Shown here piece by piece: positions 28,828 to 38,614 of a stretch of 64,000 nucleotides of DNA. The position numbers and the translations under genes were made by a program. Under the pieces are notes generated by a model. The model did no database searches, was not told the DNA's origin, and worked only from the letters and a program-made list of their open reading frames with translations. How positions within the stretch are numbered: the first letter of the stretch is position 1; each line of letters opens with the position of its first letter. This DNA is from Membranihabitans marinus (lineage in GTDB: Bacteria > Bacteroidota > Bacteroidia > Chitinophagales > Saprospiraceae). Where the stretch lies: assembly GCF_021729155.1 (NCBI RefSeq), contig NZ_JAJQYA010000010.1, forward strand, positions 1 to 64,000, read 5' to 3'.

Positions 28828-31800
28828 ATGAAATTAGAAGTACTATTTCGTCAGGTCATCATGTGGAGCCTTTGCTTCGGAGTGATCTGTATTCACTCTC
28901 TAGGTGCGGAGGAAACGCCGAATATGAGAGAAATTACTTTCAAAACATTGGATATAATTGATGTCAAAGGTTCTGTGGTAGATGGTTCAGGAGAGGCCTT
29001 GATTGGTGTCAATGTATTGGTGAAGGGAAGTGCATTGGGTACTGCAACTGACTTTAATGGTGAGTTTGTTTTATCAGGTGTTCCAGAGGATGCCATTTTG
29101 GTAGTGAGTTATATTGGATACCAGACTCAAGAAGTGGCGGTAGCGAATCAAACGAATATCCAAATTGTACTGTTGGAAGATAGGCAGACATTGGATGAAA
29201 TTGTAGTTATTGGATATGGAGAACAATCACGAGAAACGCTGACTTCTGCCGTTACAAAATTGGATAACAAAGTTATAGAGAATACCGTGTACGGTGATGC
29301 TGCGTCAGCTTTGCAGGGGACGGTATCAGGTGTGCGTGTACAGACTACCTCAGGTCAGCCAGGAAGTTCTCCAAGAGTGATAGTTCGAGGAGGAGCTTCT
29401 ATTAACAACCCAAATGGAGCGGAACCTTTGTATGTAGTAGATGGAGTATTGCGAGAAAATTTAGATGGTATCAATACGGCTGACATTGAATCGATGCAGG
29501 TATTGAAAGATGCTGCATCTACGGCTATTTATGGAGCCAGAGCCGCTAATGGGGTTGTTATTGTTGCATTGAAAGCAGGGGTTGCTGGACAGACTAGAGT
29601 AAATTATAAATACTCTTTGGGTGTATCTGAGGTAAGAGAAACCTATGACTTAATGTCGGCTGAAGATTACATCTATTTTGCTCGATTAGGGATCGCCGCC
29701 ATTGGGGAAAAACATCCTGAAAGGCTTACTCTTCTAAATAATTCTTCTGCAGCATCTACACATAATGATTTAACTAAAAATACTGCCTTTACACCACAGT
29801 ATTTAAGTCCCGAAAATGAATACAAATTGAGCGAGGGCTGGCAAAGTATGGCTGATCCCTTGGATCCATCCAAGACCATTATTTTTGATGATGTTGATTG
29901 GCAGGACGTTTTATTTCAAACAGGAATTACTCAGGATCATTATCTAAGTTTTTCAGGTGGAACTGAAAAAGCCACTTTTAATGTAGGGCTTGGATATGCT
30001 GACGTACAGGGAGTGGCCATCCAGACCGATTACCAACGTTTGACAGTTAACATCAATGGACGATTACAAGTAGCGGATAATATTTATGCCTTTGGGGGAT
30101 TAAATTTTAGTAGAGTTAGTGATAATTCTGTATACAGTGAAAATTCTATTTTTGAACGTTCGATTATGTTGCCTCAATCTACAAAATACAAATATGAAGA
30201 TGGCACCTTGGCACCTGGTATCAGTGGTAGTTTGGGTAATACAGAATATCATTTGAGTAGATTGGACAATCGCAACCAGTCAAATCAAATGACTTTGTCT
30301 GGTGGTTTGAGTTGGGAGATTCTTCCTAATTTGATTTTTGAGCCTACAGCGTCTTTGTTTTATAGAGCCATAGACAATAATTCATTTCAAAAATCTTATT
30401 ATAATGGAGGAAATCAATATGTAGATTCTAGAAATACAACGGGTGGTTTTTCTAAATGGGATCAGTCCCAATTAGATGCTGCTTTGAGCTATAATAATAG
30501 TTTTGCAGGAAAACATAATTTTCAAGCCAAAGTAGGGGTTTCTCATTTTGATAGAAATAATAGTAGTTTGACTGCTGTGGGTCGGGGTGCTGCGACGGAT
30601 TTGTTGACTACTTTAAATGCTGCAGCTGAGCCTGTTAGTGTGACAGGATTGGCGTCTGAACAAACCATTTTTGGATATTTTAGTAGAGTGACTTACAATT
30701 ACGACAGAAAGTATTTGTTTGCTCTTAATGCCAGATATGATGGAGCCTCAAATTTGGGAGATGATAATAAATGGGGTTTTTTTCCAGGAGTTTCTGCAGG
30801 ATGGAATGTGCATAATGAGGACTTTTGGACAGACAATTCTATACTTTCTTCTTTGAAAGTAAGAGCCAGTTATGGAGTCAATGGAAATCTAGGAAATTTG
30901 TCAGATTTTCAAGCACAAGGTCAATATAGTGTAGGATCTACCTATGATGGAGTAGCAGCAGTAGAATACTCTAGTATTGCCAATCAAGGTCTACAATGGG
31001 AGCAGTCAAAAACCTTGGATTTTGGTTTTGATGCTGGTATCTTAAACAACAGAGTGCAATTGATTTTCGATTATTACGATCGAATTACCGATAATTTGAT
31101 CACATCGTTGGCCTTGCCAAATTCCACTGGTTTTAGCAGTATTTTGACCAATCTTGGTAGTCTTCAAAACAAGGGAGTAGAGCTTGAAGTGTCTACTAAT
31201 TTGATTAATAAAAATGATTTTTCATGGGATTTGGCTTTTAATGCATCTTATAATAAGAATAAGATCATTGAATTACCAGAAAATGATAATGAAAACAATC
31301 GAATTGGAGGCTTTAATCTATATGATCCTGGTTCCGGGGAATATGTGTGGAAAGGTGGATTGCAAGAAGGCCAGGAAATAGGTCAAATGTATGGTTATCA
31401 ATTCTTGTACGTGTATGCGACGGATGAAGAGGCTGCTGCTGGACCTTATGATGAATTGGTAGCTGGAGCAGATAAGACCAAGTACGGTGGAGATGTAGCC
31501 TGGTTGGATAATGATGGTAACAATATCATTAATCCTCAAGATAGAGTCTATATGGGTAATATTTATCCCAAATGGACGGGAGGAATGTCGACAACCTTGA
31601 CTTACAAAGGACTAAGCCTTTACGGTCGAATGGACTACATGACTGGACATACCATTTACAATTATGTTGGGGCTCAAACAATGGGACAGTTTCAAGGTAG
31701 TGTTAATCTTTCAAATGATTTGTTGAGATCATGGCAAAATCAAGGAGATGTTACGGATATCCCAAGATATTATTGGGCAGATCAAGCAGCTCAAAGTAAT

Positions 31801-32082
31801 TATTGGAGAGGAGATCCTCGAAACCTAAACAACGGAGGGGGTAGTTCAATGAACTATGAATCAGGAGATTATCTTGCATTGAGAGAGATAACGTTGACCT
31901 ATGATTTACCTGCAGAGATCTATTCAAAAATTGGGTTAAGTAATTTGCGGTTTAATATAACGGGTAATAATATCCATTATTTCACGAATTATTCTGGTCT
32001 AGCTCCTGAAGAAGGTGGAATAGATAGAGGAAGGTATCCAGTGCCAAGGGTGATTACTTTTGGATTGAATGCTACATTTTAA
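28828..32082 (+). CDS. SusC/RagA-type TonB-dependent outer-membrane transporter 2
   Basis: ATG 28828 is chosen because a signal peptide follows at once (core VIMWSLCFGVICIHSLG). The TTG at 28780 would add 16 residues before it. The 1084-residue product has a carboxypeptidase-regulatory-like domain (VKGSVVDGSGEALIGVNVLV), the plug (VIVRGGASINNPNGAEPLYV; STAIYGARAANGVVIV) and a barrel ending PRVITFGLNATF. It is not a close copy of SusC 1, so the two probably take up different fragments or linkages. The partner SusD starts 23 bases later. Confidence 0.93.
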   Translation: MKLEVLFRQVIMWSLCFGVICIHSLGAEETPNMREITFKTLDIIDVKGSVVDGSGEALIGVNVLVKGSALGTATDFNGEFVLSGVPEDAILVVSYIGYQTQEVAVANQTNIQIVLLEDRQTLDEIVVIGYGEQSRETLTSAVTKLDNKVIENTVYGDAASALQGTVSGVRVQTTSGQPGSSPRVIVRGGASINNPNGAEPLYVVDGVLRENLDGINTADIESMQVLKDAASTAIYGARAANGVVIVALKAGVAGQTRVNYKYSLGVSEVRETYDLMSAEDYIYFARLGIAAIGEKHPERLTLLNNSSAASTHNDLTKNTAFTPQYLSPENEYKLSEGWQSMADPLDPSKTIIFDDVDWQDVLFQTGITQDHYLSFSGGTEKATFNVGLGYADVQGVAIQTDYQRLTVNINGRLQVADNIYAFGGLNFSRVSDNSVYSENSIFERSIMLPQSTKYKYEDGTLAPGISGSLGNTEYHLSRLDNRNQSNQMTLSGGLSWEILPNLIFEPTASLFYRAIDNNSFQKSYYNGGNQYVDSRNTTGGFSKWDQSQLDAALSYNNSFAGKHNFQAKVGVSHFDRNNSSLTAVGRGAATDLLTTLNAAAEPVSVTGLASEQTIFGYFSRVTYNYDRKYLFALNARYDGASNLGDDNKWGFFPGVSAGWNVHNEDFWTDNSILSSLKVRASYGVNGNLGNLSDFQAQGQYSVGSTYDGVAAVEYSSIANQGLQWEQSKTLDFGFDAGILNNRVQLIFDYYDRITDNLITSLALPNSTGFSSILTNLGSLQNKGVELEVSTNLINKNDFSWDLAFNASYNKNKIIELPENDNENNRIGGFNLYDPGSGEYVWKGGLQEGQEIGQMYGYQFLYVYATDEEAAAGPYDELVAGADKTKYGGDVAWLDNDGNNIINPQDRVYMGNIYPKWTGGMSTTLTYKGLSLYGRMDYMTGHTIYNYVGAQTMGQFQGSVNLSNDLLRSWQNQGDVTDIPRYYWADQAAQSNYWRGDPRNLNNGGGSSMNYESGDYLALREITLTYDLPAEIYSKIGLSNLRFNITGNNIHYFTNYSGLAPEEGGIDRGRYPVPRVITFGLNATF

Positions 32083-32105
32083 TTAGACCATTAAATTGAT
32101 ATAAA

Positions 32106-33572
32106 ATGAAAAATATAATAAAAATTTTTACTGTCCTTGCTTTTTCCTTTTGTATGTCTTGTTCAGACATTTTGGACACCCATCCTGAAAGTACCATAAC
32201 GGTGAATTCATTTTGGCAGTCAGAGGAAGATGCCCTAGGGGGATTGTATGGTATGTACAATCAATTTAGAGTATTTGCCGATGCGAATATTGTCTTACTT
32301 GGCGAAGCGCGAAGTGAAATAATGGGCCATGGATTGGCCAATGCCGATTATCGGATCAAGTATTTTGAGAATACATTGACTGAAACCAATGCCGATCTCG
32401 ATTGGCAGCAAATGTATCGAATTGTGAATTTCTCTAATTTGATATTAAATTATGTTCCTGGGATAGATTTTGTGGATTCTGCCGAGCAGGACAAAATATT
32501 AGCTCAAGCTTATGCCATGCGTGCTTATATCTATTTTGTAATGGCTAAGACTTGGGGAGATTTGCCTGTATTTACCGAGCCTGTAGAAGGTTATGATGCT
32601 GAAACAACTTTTCGAGAAAGAAAACCAGTTTCTGAAATTTTTACTTTAATTAAATCTGACATCGATCAGTCAAATAATCTCTTTGCAGATTATTCCTTTA
32701 ATGCCAATCGCTCTATTTGGAATAAAGCAGCCTTGAATATGTTGAAAGCCGAAGTCTATCTTTGGACCGGAAAGACTATGGGGGGGGGAGAATCTGATAT
32801 ATCAACTGCCTTATCTGCTTTAAATGATGCTGAAAATGCTGACGTTGAACTGCTCGATGATTTTGGTTCTATCTTCGATTATGGTAACAAAGGGAATAAG
32901 GAAGTGATATTAGCAATGAACTTCCAAGACCTGGAAGCTAGCAACAATTACTTTGGGGATATGTATGTAGGTTCTGGTTCTATTACCACTAGTTTGACCC
33001 AAGAAACTCGAGATAAGATTGGGACTCCAGGAGGTAATAACTGGTGGGCACCAACAGCCTATTTTCGAGATCAATTCAGTGATGACGATCAGCGAAAAGA
33101 TGCCAGTTTCTTTGAACTTTATACTTATGAAAATGATGTTCCTAGTTATTTAACTACCATTGTTTGGAAAGGAAAGGGTTTTGAGGATGCAGGAGAACGA
33201 AAATTTTTAGACGATATTATTATCTATCGCTATGCTGATTTATTGTTGATGAAGGCTGAGGCTAAAAATGCCTTAGGGCAAGATCCTTCAGCTGAAATGA
33301 ATCAAGTGAGACAGCGGGCTTATGGAGATCAATTCCCTAATTATTCATTTGTTTCAGGAAGTCAAGTCGAAAATGATGCAGCTATCTTACAGGAGAGACT
33401 CTTTGAGTTGGCCTTCGAAAGTAAAAGATGGTGGGATTTAGTGAGATTTGATAAAGCCTATGAATTAGTTCCTTCGCTTCAAGGCAGAGAGAGTGAGAGT
33501 CAAGTGTTATGGCCTATTCCTATATCTACTTTAAGTTTAAACTCTAAGTTGGTTCAGAATCCTGGATATTAA
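32106..33572 (+). CDS. SusD/RagB-family surface glycan-binding lipoprotein 2
   Basis: The 488-residue protein has a lipobox (CMSC, Cys near residue 19) followed by SDILDTHPEST, a common SusD start. SusD segments follow in order: AYAMRAYIYFVMAKTWGDLP, IIIYRYADLLLMKAEAKNAL, LQERLFELAFESKRWWDLVR, and the end LWPIPISTLSLNSKLVQNPGY. It would act as the lid of SusC 2. A nested hairpin (33588-33633) follows the stop and may separate it from the sialidase-fold gene downstream. Confidence 0.93.
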   Translation: MKNIIKIFTVLAFSFCMSCSDILDTHPESTITVNSFWQSEEDALGGLYGMYNQFRVFADANIVLLGEARSEIMGHGLANADYRIKYFENTLTETNADLDWQQMYRIVNFSNLILNYVPGIDFVDSAEQDKILAQAYAMRAYIYFVMAKTWGDLPVFTEPVEGYDAETTFRERKPVSEIFTLIKSDIDQSNNLFADYSFNANRSIWNKAALNMLKAEVYLWTGKTMGGGESDISTALSALNDAENADVELLDDFGSIFDYGNKGNKEVILAMNFQDLEASNNYFGDMYVGSGSITTSLTQETRDKIGTPGGNNWWAPTAYFRDQFSDDDQRKDASFFELYTYENDVPSYLTTIVWKGKGFEDAGERKFLDDIIIYRYADLLLMKAEAKNALGQDPSAEMNQVRQRAYGDQFPNYSFVSGSQVENDAAILQERLFELAFESKRWWDLVRFDKAYELVPSLQGRESESQVLWPIPISTLSLNSKLVQNPGY

Positions 33573-33587
33573 TATAGACATGATTTA

Positions 33588-33633
33588 AGGAGTGCGAAGG
33601 GTCTTGGATTTTAAAAAAAATCATCGCACTCCT
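33588..33633 (+). terminator. Nested hairpin after SusD 2 (terminator or attenuator)
   Basis: AGGAGTGCGA (33588-33597) pairs perfectly with TCGCACTCCT (33624-33633). The loop contains a second stem, GATTTT/AAAATC. No T-run follows on the plus strand, so it may reduce rather than stop transcription, or protect the 3' end of the SusCD message. Confidence 0.5.
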
Positions 33634-33740
33634 ATAATCTTGAATAATTAAAATCAAATTGTTCGCTAGTCGAAAGTGAGTGACCTACATATATCGTGAT
33701 AACCCATGATGTATTATATGATGATTAAATTTTTTCGATT

Positions 33741-35021
33741 ATGAATAAATATATGTTAAATAGTAAATTAGTTTCAAATCAATTACGCCCATCTTTTGGG
33801 AAAGTGGATTTGAAAAATGAAATTATATTTAGGTGGTATGCATTAGATCGCATTCTGCTAGTCTGTTTTGTATTGTGGTTTCTGACCATGCCTCTAATGG
33901 GATTCGGTCAAGAACAATTTTCGGTACCAGAAAGATGGGATTATGCTTATGAGGCTCATCCTGCATTAGAGCTAAATCAAAACATGCCTGAGGGACCTTT
34001 TGTTAGAATTGGTCCAAAAAGTATTGTAAGTGCGTGGTCTCCTTCCGGGCAAGATGTATTATTGTCTAATGACAATGGTGATACTTGGAAAAAGTCAAGA
34101 ATATTTTCAGATACAAGCCAGTTTAAAATTAATGCCAAGGCGATTCAGCAAACCAAGGATGGTGTGATAGTTTTGGCGTTTACTAATATTAAAGAAGCGA
34201 ACTGGACATGGAGTGATGAGCTTAAAGATGCTCCCGGTGCGGTATTGCCAACTTATGTTACTCGTAGCATGGATAATGGTAATACTTGGACAAAACCTGT
34301 AAAATTACATGACGATTGGACTGGCCATATTGCCAAAATGATTGTGACTCGTGACAATCACATTGTTTTTACTTCTATGATGATGCGACATAATCCGGGA
34401 CGGCATACTGTGTTGACCTACATGAGTGCTGATAATGGAGAGACCTGGACACGAAGTAATGTAATTGATCTCGGCGGATCAGGACACCATGGTGGTGTTA
34501 CTGAACCCACTTTAGTCGAACTTAAGGATGGAAGTCTCAGAATGTTGATTAGAACCAATTGGATGGAATTTTGGGATGCACAATCTTTGGACGGTGGGCG
34601 AACCTGGCATCCCCTAGGGCCTAGTAGAATTCCAGCTAGTCCTTCACATGGTCAACTGCAAAGGTTGAGTAGTGGTCGGATTGTATTGGTGTGGAATAGA
34701 CCTTTCCCCGAAGGGAGTAATTCTTACCCTATGGTAGGTGGAGATCAAGTATGGTCTGCGGTTCCTGTTAGCAATTTTCGAGGAGAATTGTCAATGGCGT
34801 TTAGTGATGACGAAGGCAAATCTTGGTCCACTCCTACAGTAATAGCTTCCACTAAAACATTGGGATTTAGAAAAGCTACCGCTGGTGGGGCTGGAAAGTA
34901 TATGCCTCAAAGAGAAATATCTTATCCACATGTCTTTGAATATGAACCAGGTGTTCTTTGGATAACCACGGCTAGAGGTCCTTTAAGGGCCATAGTTAAG
35001 GAAAAAGATTTTGCTAAGTGA
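33741..35021 (+). CDS. Sialidase-fold (BNR) protein, family A, copy 1
   Basis: The 426-residue protein has an unusually long N-terminal lead of about 35 residues before the hydrophobic core ILLVCFVLWFLTMPLMGFGQ. It may therefore be a signal anchor rather than a cleaved signal. Five Asp boxes are visible: SNDNGDTWKKS, SMDNGNTWTKP, SADNGETWTRS, SLDGGRTWHPL, SDDEGKSWSTP. Family-specific blocks TSMMMRHNPGRHTVLTYMS and GHHGGVTEPTLVELKDGSLR are shared with 38615-39745 and 39762-40919. The second block has the Glu and acidic/Arg pattern of sialidase active sites. It follows SusD 2 and may be read through from it. Expected role: release of a sialic-acid-like residue at the surface. Confidence 0.82.
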   Translation: MNKYMLNSKLVSNQLRPSFGKVDLKNEIIFRWYALDRILLVCFVLWFLTMPLMGFGQEQFSVPERWDYAYEAHPALELNQNMPEGPFVRIGPKSIVSAWSPSGQDVLLSNDNGDTWKKSRIFSDTSQFKINAKAIQQTKDGVIVLAFTNIKEANWTWSDELKDAPGAVLPTYVTRSMDNGNTWTKPVKLHDDWTGHIAKMIVTRDNHIVFTSMMMRHNPGRHTVLTYMSADNGETWTRSNVIDLGGSGHHGGVTEPTLVELKDGSLRMLIRTNWMEFWDAQSLDGGRTWHPLGPSRIPASPSHGQLQRLSSGRIVLVWNRPFPEGSNSYPMVGGDQVWSAVPVSNFRGELSMAFSDDEGKSWSTPTVIASTKTLGFRKATAGGAGKYMPQREISYPHVFEYEPGVLWITTARGPLRAIVKEKDFAK

Positions 35022-35380
35022 TTTTTTAATTGGTTTGTATACAATTTATAGTCTAATTCGACCCTCGAATTTTAAGTAGTATTTTAATTGTATAAATTAA
35101 TTAACTGTGATAACTAGTTTACTAATAATGGATTTATCTAATCAATTTTGATATTAAATCGCGAGGTCAAAAATATTGCAGTCGTAATTCTAGAGAGTCT
35201 ATGAGTTGTCGCTTGAATGTAAGAGAAGTCGTAGTTTGATTTAGCATATGACTTCGTTAGTATACTTTAGCGCAATGAGGATGAGAGTTAGGTTTTGTGC
35301 GAATACCCATTTAAACGTTAAGTCTGAAATTTAAGTTGGTTTGCAGCTAATAATATTAAAGAGTTATAAGTCAAGTTGTT
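35022..35380. other. Intergenic region between sialidase-fold A1 and the frameshifted gene
   Basis: About 360 AT-rich bases have no credible gene, no clear terminator and no copy of the shared operator. A 10-base palindrome TTGTATACAA sits at 35035-35044. It resembles the half-sites of the operator, but without the spacer I do not count it as a site. Confidence 0.4.
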
Positions 35381-36719
35381 ATGATGGGGTTGTTGAAGTA
35401 TTTTTTGGTTGTTGTAACTTTTTATTTGTTAGGCGCTTGCGATTCAACAGCCGTAAACGATGAAATGGATTTAACGGCTATTGGAAAACCCGAAGAAGGC
35501 GCTCTTGATCCTTTTATGGCTGAGTCATTTTTTAAGATGGATGTTGTGTTTCAGGATGGTAGTGCCAAATTGCGTGAGCCATATTTAGCGGTAGCAGTGG
35601 ATGGTACTATTCTTGCGATGCGTAATCGAAAAGGACATTTGCGTCGTAGCGAAGATGGTGGCAAAACTTGGGGAGAGATCATAGAAGTTCCATTTGGATT
35701 TTTAGACAGTAACTTTATAATAGATGAAAATACGGGTGATATTATTGTCATTAGACTTTGGGAGGATACTGATAAGCAATGGCGAAGCAAAGATCACGGC
35801 AAAACTTGGAGAGAAGAAAATTTGATTCTTAAACCCAATGGAATTGTAAAATGGCTTAATCAGACAGGTTTAATGAAAAGGGTTTCATGGCGAAGACAGG
35901 AAAAAGAACAAAATGGCAATATTGATACCTATACCTTGCATTCTAATGCCAGTGAAAGTGGTATTACACTCAGGCATGGGGGAAAAAAAAGGTAGGCTGA
36001 TCGTTTCGTCTACTTTTCGGCCTAATGCTCCCGAGCATCCTTCGGACAGGAGTCCTTTAAAAGCTATTTACAGTTGTGCTGTATATAGTGATGATGGTGG
36101 AGTTTCTTGGCAAATTAGCGATTTGTTCCCGGAAGGATATACAGAGGAAGCTGCGCTCGCTGAATTGAGTGATGGACGGATCTATTATAATTCTCGAAGT
36201 TGTAGTGGATATTATGATGAATCTTTAGCTCGAGAACTTAAACCCGAAGAAGTGATGCGACGTGAAGCATGGAGTTATGATTATGGTCATACTTGGGAAG
36301 ATTTAAATATTAGTACAGTGCTTCCAGATGGAGGTGGAGCGGATAGAGGCTACGGTCTAAAAGGAGGATTGGTGCGTTTGCCAATTAAAAATCATGATAT
36401 TTTAATTTTTAGCAATACGGATGCAGGGCTAGGTCCAAGAGAAGATCTGACAGTTTGGGCTAGTTTTGATGGAGGAGAAACATGGCCGATAAAAAGATTG
36501 GTGAATGAACCTCGTGGAGCTTATTCATCTTTGGGTGCAGGACGACCTGGCACTCCTAGTGAAGGTATGGTTTATATGTTATTTGAAGACCGTTTTGCCG
36601 ATATGAGGTCAAAAACCCTTCCCCCTGATGCTACCATGCAGGTAGCTCGATTCAATCTTTCATGGATTCTTGAGGGCGAATTGACAGGTAATGGAAATGT
36701 GCCAGATTGGTTAAATTAA
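35381..36719 (+). pseudogene. Sialidase-fold (BNR) lipoprotein, family D, broken by a one-base frameshift
   Basis: Two overlapping frames make one gene. Frame one runs 35381-35995 (lipobox LLGAC; Asp boxes SEDGGKTWGEI and SKDHGKTWREE) and stops soon after a G5-A8 tract (about 35978-35990). Frame two carries on to 36719 with Asp boxes SDDGGVSWQIS, SYDYGHTWEDL and SFDGGETWPIK. Removing one G (or A) from the tract joins them to a 445-residue protein of normal sialidase-fold size (junction GITLRHG-EKKGRLIVSS). Both halves keep good codon structure, so the shift is recent, a sequencing error, or a slippage-based switch. A -1 ribosomal slip would not restore the frame; +1 (or -2) is needed. Without the repair, the first frame would make a short lipoprotein with two blades only. 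Confidence 0.8.
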
Positions 36720-36884
36720 TTGTCGATTGGAATAGTTTGGATGTAGAAGTTGGATTGCATGAATTGACTTTTTAAGGAGGGCTTAGCTGATGATTGGTTT
36801 TTGGGGTGAATTTTTAAAATAATTTATATAAAAATGTTGGTTTTGAATTGAATTTATGGAGCTTATATTTTTTATCTCAAATGA

Positions 36885-36907
36885 ATTTGTATATTTGACC
36901 AACAAAT
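36885..36907 (+). promoter_or_regulatory. Operator-promoter of the sulfatase/sialidase operon (shared 20-base element)
   Basis: ATTTGT (36885-36890) and ACAAAT (36902-36907) flank an 11-base spacer; TATATTTG (36890-36897) is the -7 box. The core is identical to those at 16004 and 28621. It lies in the 349-base gap after the frameshifted gene and gives a leader of about 165 bases to ATG 37069. No other structure is seen in this gap. Unlike the two SusC promoters, it has no FadR gene next to it, so regulation would be in trans. Confidence 0.65.
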
Positions 36908-37068
36908 TAAAGTATGTTTGGTATATTTAATCAAAGACTGCGGTTTAATATGCTTGTAAATTGTGGGTGGTATTAAATATTTTAAAATTGGAATAATCAA
37001 AAAATGATATTTAAATACAACACTAGAAGAATTTGAATTTTATACCTCAATTACTTCTCGAAATAAAT

Positions 37069-38613
37069 ATGAAGAAAACAAATATATATAAAATGATTTT
37101 TTATCGATTCTGGTTAAGCTGCTTGATTTGTAGTTGCTTTATTGCTTGTGATCCTCAAATAAGCTCTCAGGATGATATGAATCCCAATATTATACTAATC
37201 GTATCCGAAGACAATAGTCAAGACCTTGGCTGTTATGGAAATACGACCGTACACACTCCCAATCTCGATTCTTTGGCATTCAATGGTGCAATGTTTATGA
37301 ATGCTTATACTACCTACTCTGTATGTAGTCCTTCAAGAGCATCTATTTTTACAGGATTATATCCTCATCAGAATGGGCAGATTGGCTTAGCGACTCATAA
37401 ATTTAGAATGTATGATTACTTTGATAATATCCCGAAATATTTAAAATCCAAAGGATATCGAACCGGTTGTTTGGGGAAATTACATGTGAATCCCGATGAC
37501 GCTATCCCATTTGATTTTCACGAGTTAACCACAAGTAATTTTGCAAAAAAGAATCTTCAAGACTACGCTATTCAAGCTACGGAATTTATTAAATCTGGAG
37601 ATGCACCCTATTTTTTAATGGTTAATTATCCAGATGCACATTTTCCTTTAATTAGAGAAGTGGAAGGATTGCCCACCAAAGTTGTGGAAGGGTCTGAAGT
37701 AAATTCAACTTTGCCTTTTGTGGGAGCAGATTCAGAGCGTTTGAGAGAATTGACAGCAGACTATTACAGTCAAATCAATCGAATGGATGAATGCGTAGGT
37801 ATGCTGCTCGATTCGTTGAATGCCATAGGGATGACCGAGAATACGCTGATCATTTATATCAGTGATCACGGTGCTCAGTTTTCGAGAGGTAAAGGTTCTA
37901 ATTATGAAGGTGGTTTGAAAATACCTATGGTTTGGCATTGGCCGGGTAAGATTAAACCAGAAACTGTTTACGAGGAGGAGTTAACTTCCGTTATCGATAT
38001 TTTTCCTTCTATAATCGATGCAATAGGAGATACAAGTCGAATTGAATTGCCGGGTCATTCCTTGTTGCCACTTTTTAAAGAAGAGAAGTACGAAGGCCAT
38101 GATTATTTATTCGCAGAGGGTGCTTTGGGTACTGCGAAGTTTTTCTATCCTCGAAGAAGTGTTCGAGATGAACGATATAAATTGATTTACAATTTGTATT
38201 CACCCGATCCAGATCCCTATTTTCCAGTTTACACCGATCATAATTATTCATTCATGGTTTCGGGGACGGGAAGGCAAGAAATTGCTGAAAGCTCAAAAGA
38301 AATACAAAGGATATATGATATATGGGAAAATCCACCAAAGTATGAATTATATGACCTAGTAAATGATCCTTGGGAGTTTGTGAATTTGGCAGAAAATCCT
38401 AAATACACAGCGGAGTTGAATAGAATGAAACAGGTGCTAGACACATGGCGACAGGATACTAGAGATCCGATGTCGAATCCTGTATTGTTTGACAAAATGC
38501 GCAGGGAAACCGATTCTATTAATACCTTATATCCTGAACACAGTTATCAAAAAGACAGTACGTTCAAGTGGAATTATCCAAAATATTTTGGTGATCACGT
38601 CTTAAAAGAATGA
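37069..38613 (+). CDS. Sulfatase, type I, sulfamidase (N-sulfoglucosamine sulfohydrolase)-like lipoprotein
   Basis: ATG 37069 (MKKTN) gives a lipoprotein signal (lipobox FIAC); the frame extends to TTG 37033 without benefit. The 514-residue enzyme carries the formylglycine motif CSPSR at residues 86-90, followed by ASIFTGLYPHQNGQIGL. The HQNG block and the later FDNIPKYLKSKGYRTG and GKLHV segments resemble human heparan N-sulfatase (SGSH) more than common arylsulfatases. The first metal motif reads SEDNSQDLGCYG, with Glu in place of the usual first Asp. A second metal site is in YISDHGAQFSRGK. It needs a maturase elsewhere (none here). It opens the 20-gene operon, so the glycan is probably sulfated. 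The exact sulfate position cannot be read from the sequence. Confidence 0.87.
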   Translation: MKKTNIYKMIFYRFWLSCLICSCFIACDPQISSQDDMNPNIILIVSEDNSQDLGCYGNTTVHTPNLDSLAFNGAMFMNAYTTYSVCSPSRASIFTGLYPHQNGQIGLATHKFRMYDYFDNIPKYLKSKGYRTGCLGKLHVNPDDAIPFDFHELTTSNFAKKNLQDYAIQATEFIKSGDAPYFLMVNYPDAHFPLIREVEGLPTKVVEGSEVNSTLPFVGADSERLRELTADYYSQINRMDECVGMLLDSLNAIGMTENTLIIYISDHGAQFSRGKGSNYEGGLKIPMVWHWPGKIKPETVYEEELTSVIDIFPSIIDAIGDTSRIELPGHSLLPLFKEEKYEGHDYLFAEGALGTAKFFYPRRSVRDERYKLIYNLYSPDPDPYFPVYTDHNYSFMVSGTGRQEIAESSKEIQRIYDIWENPPKYELYDLVNDPWEFVNLAENPKYTAELNRMKQVLDTWRQDTRDPMSNPVLFDKMRRETDSINTLYPEHSYQKDSTFKWNYPKYFGDHVLKE

Positions 38614-38614
38614 T

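Noticed and set aside
35035-35044. Palindrome TTGTATACAA as a further FadR operator
   Set aside because: It has half-site-like ends but lacks the 11-base spacer and any -7 box; such a short AT-rich palindrome can occur by chance.
35978-35990. Programmed -1 ribosomal frameshifting at GGGGGAAAAAAAAGG
   Set aside because: The tract looks slippery, but the downstream frame is reached by +1 (or -2), not -1, so the usual mechanism would not produce the full-length protein.
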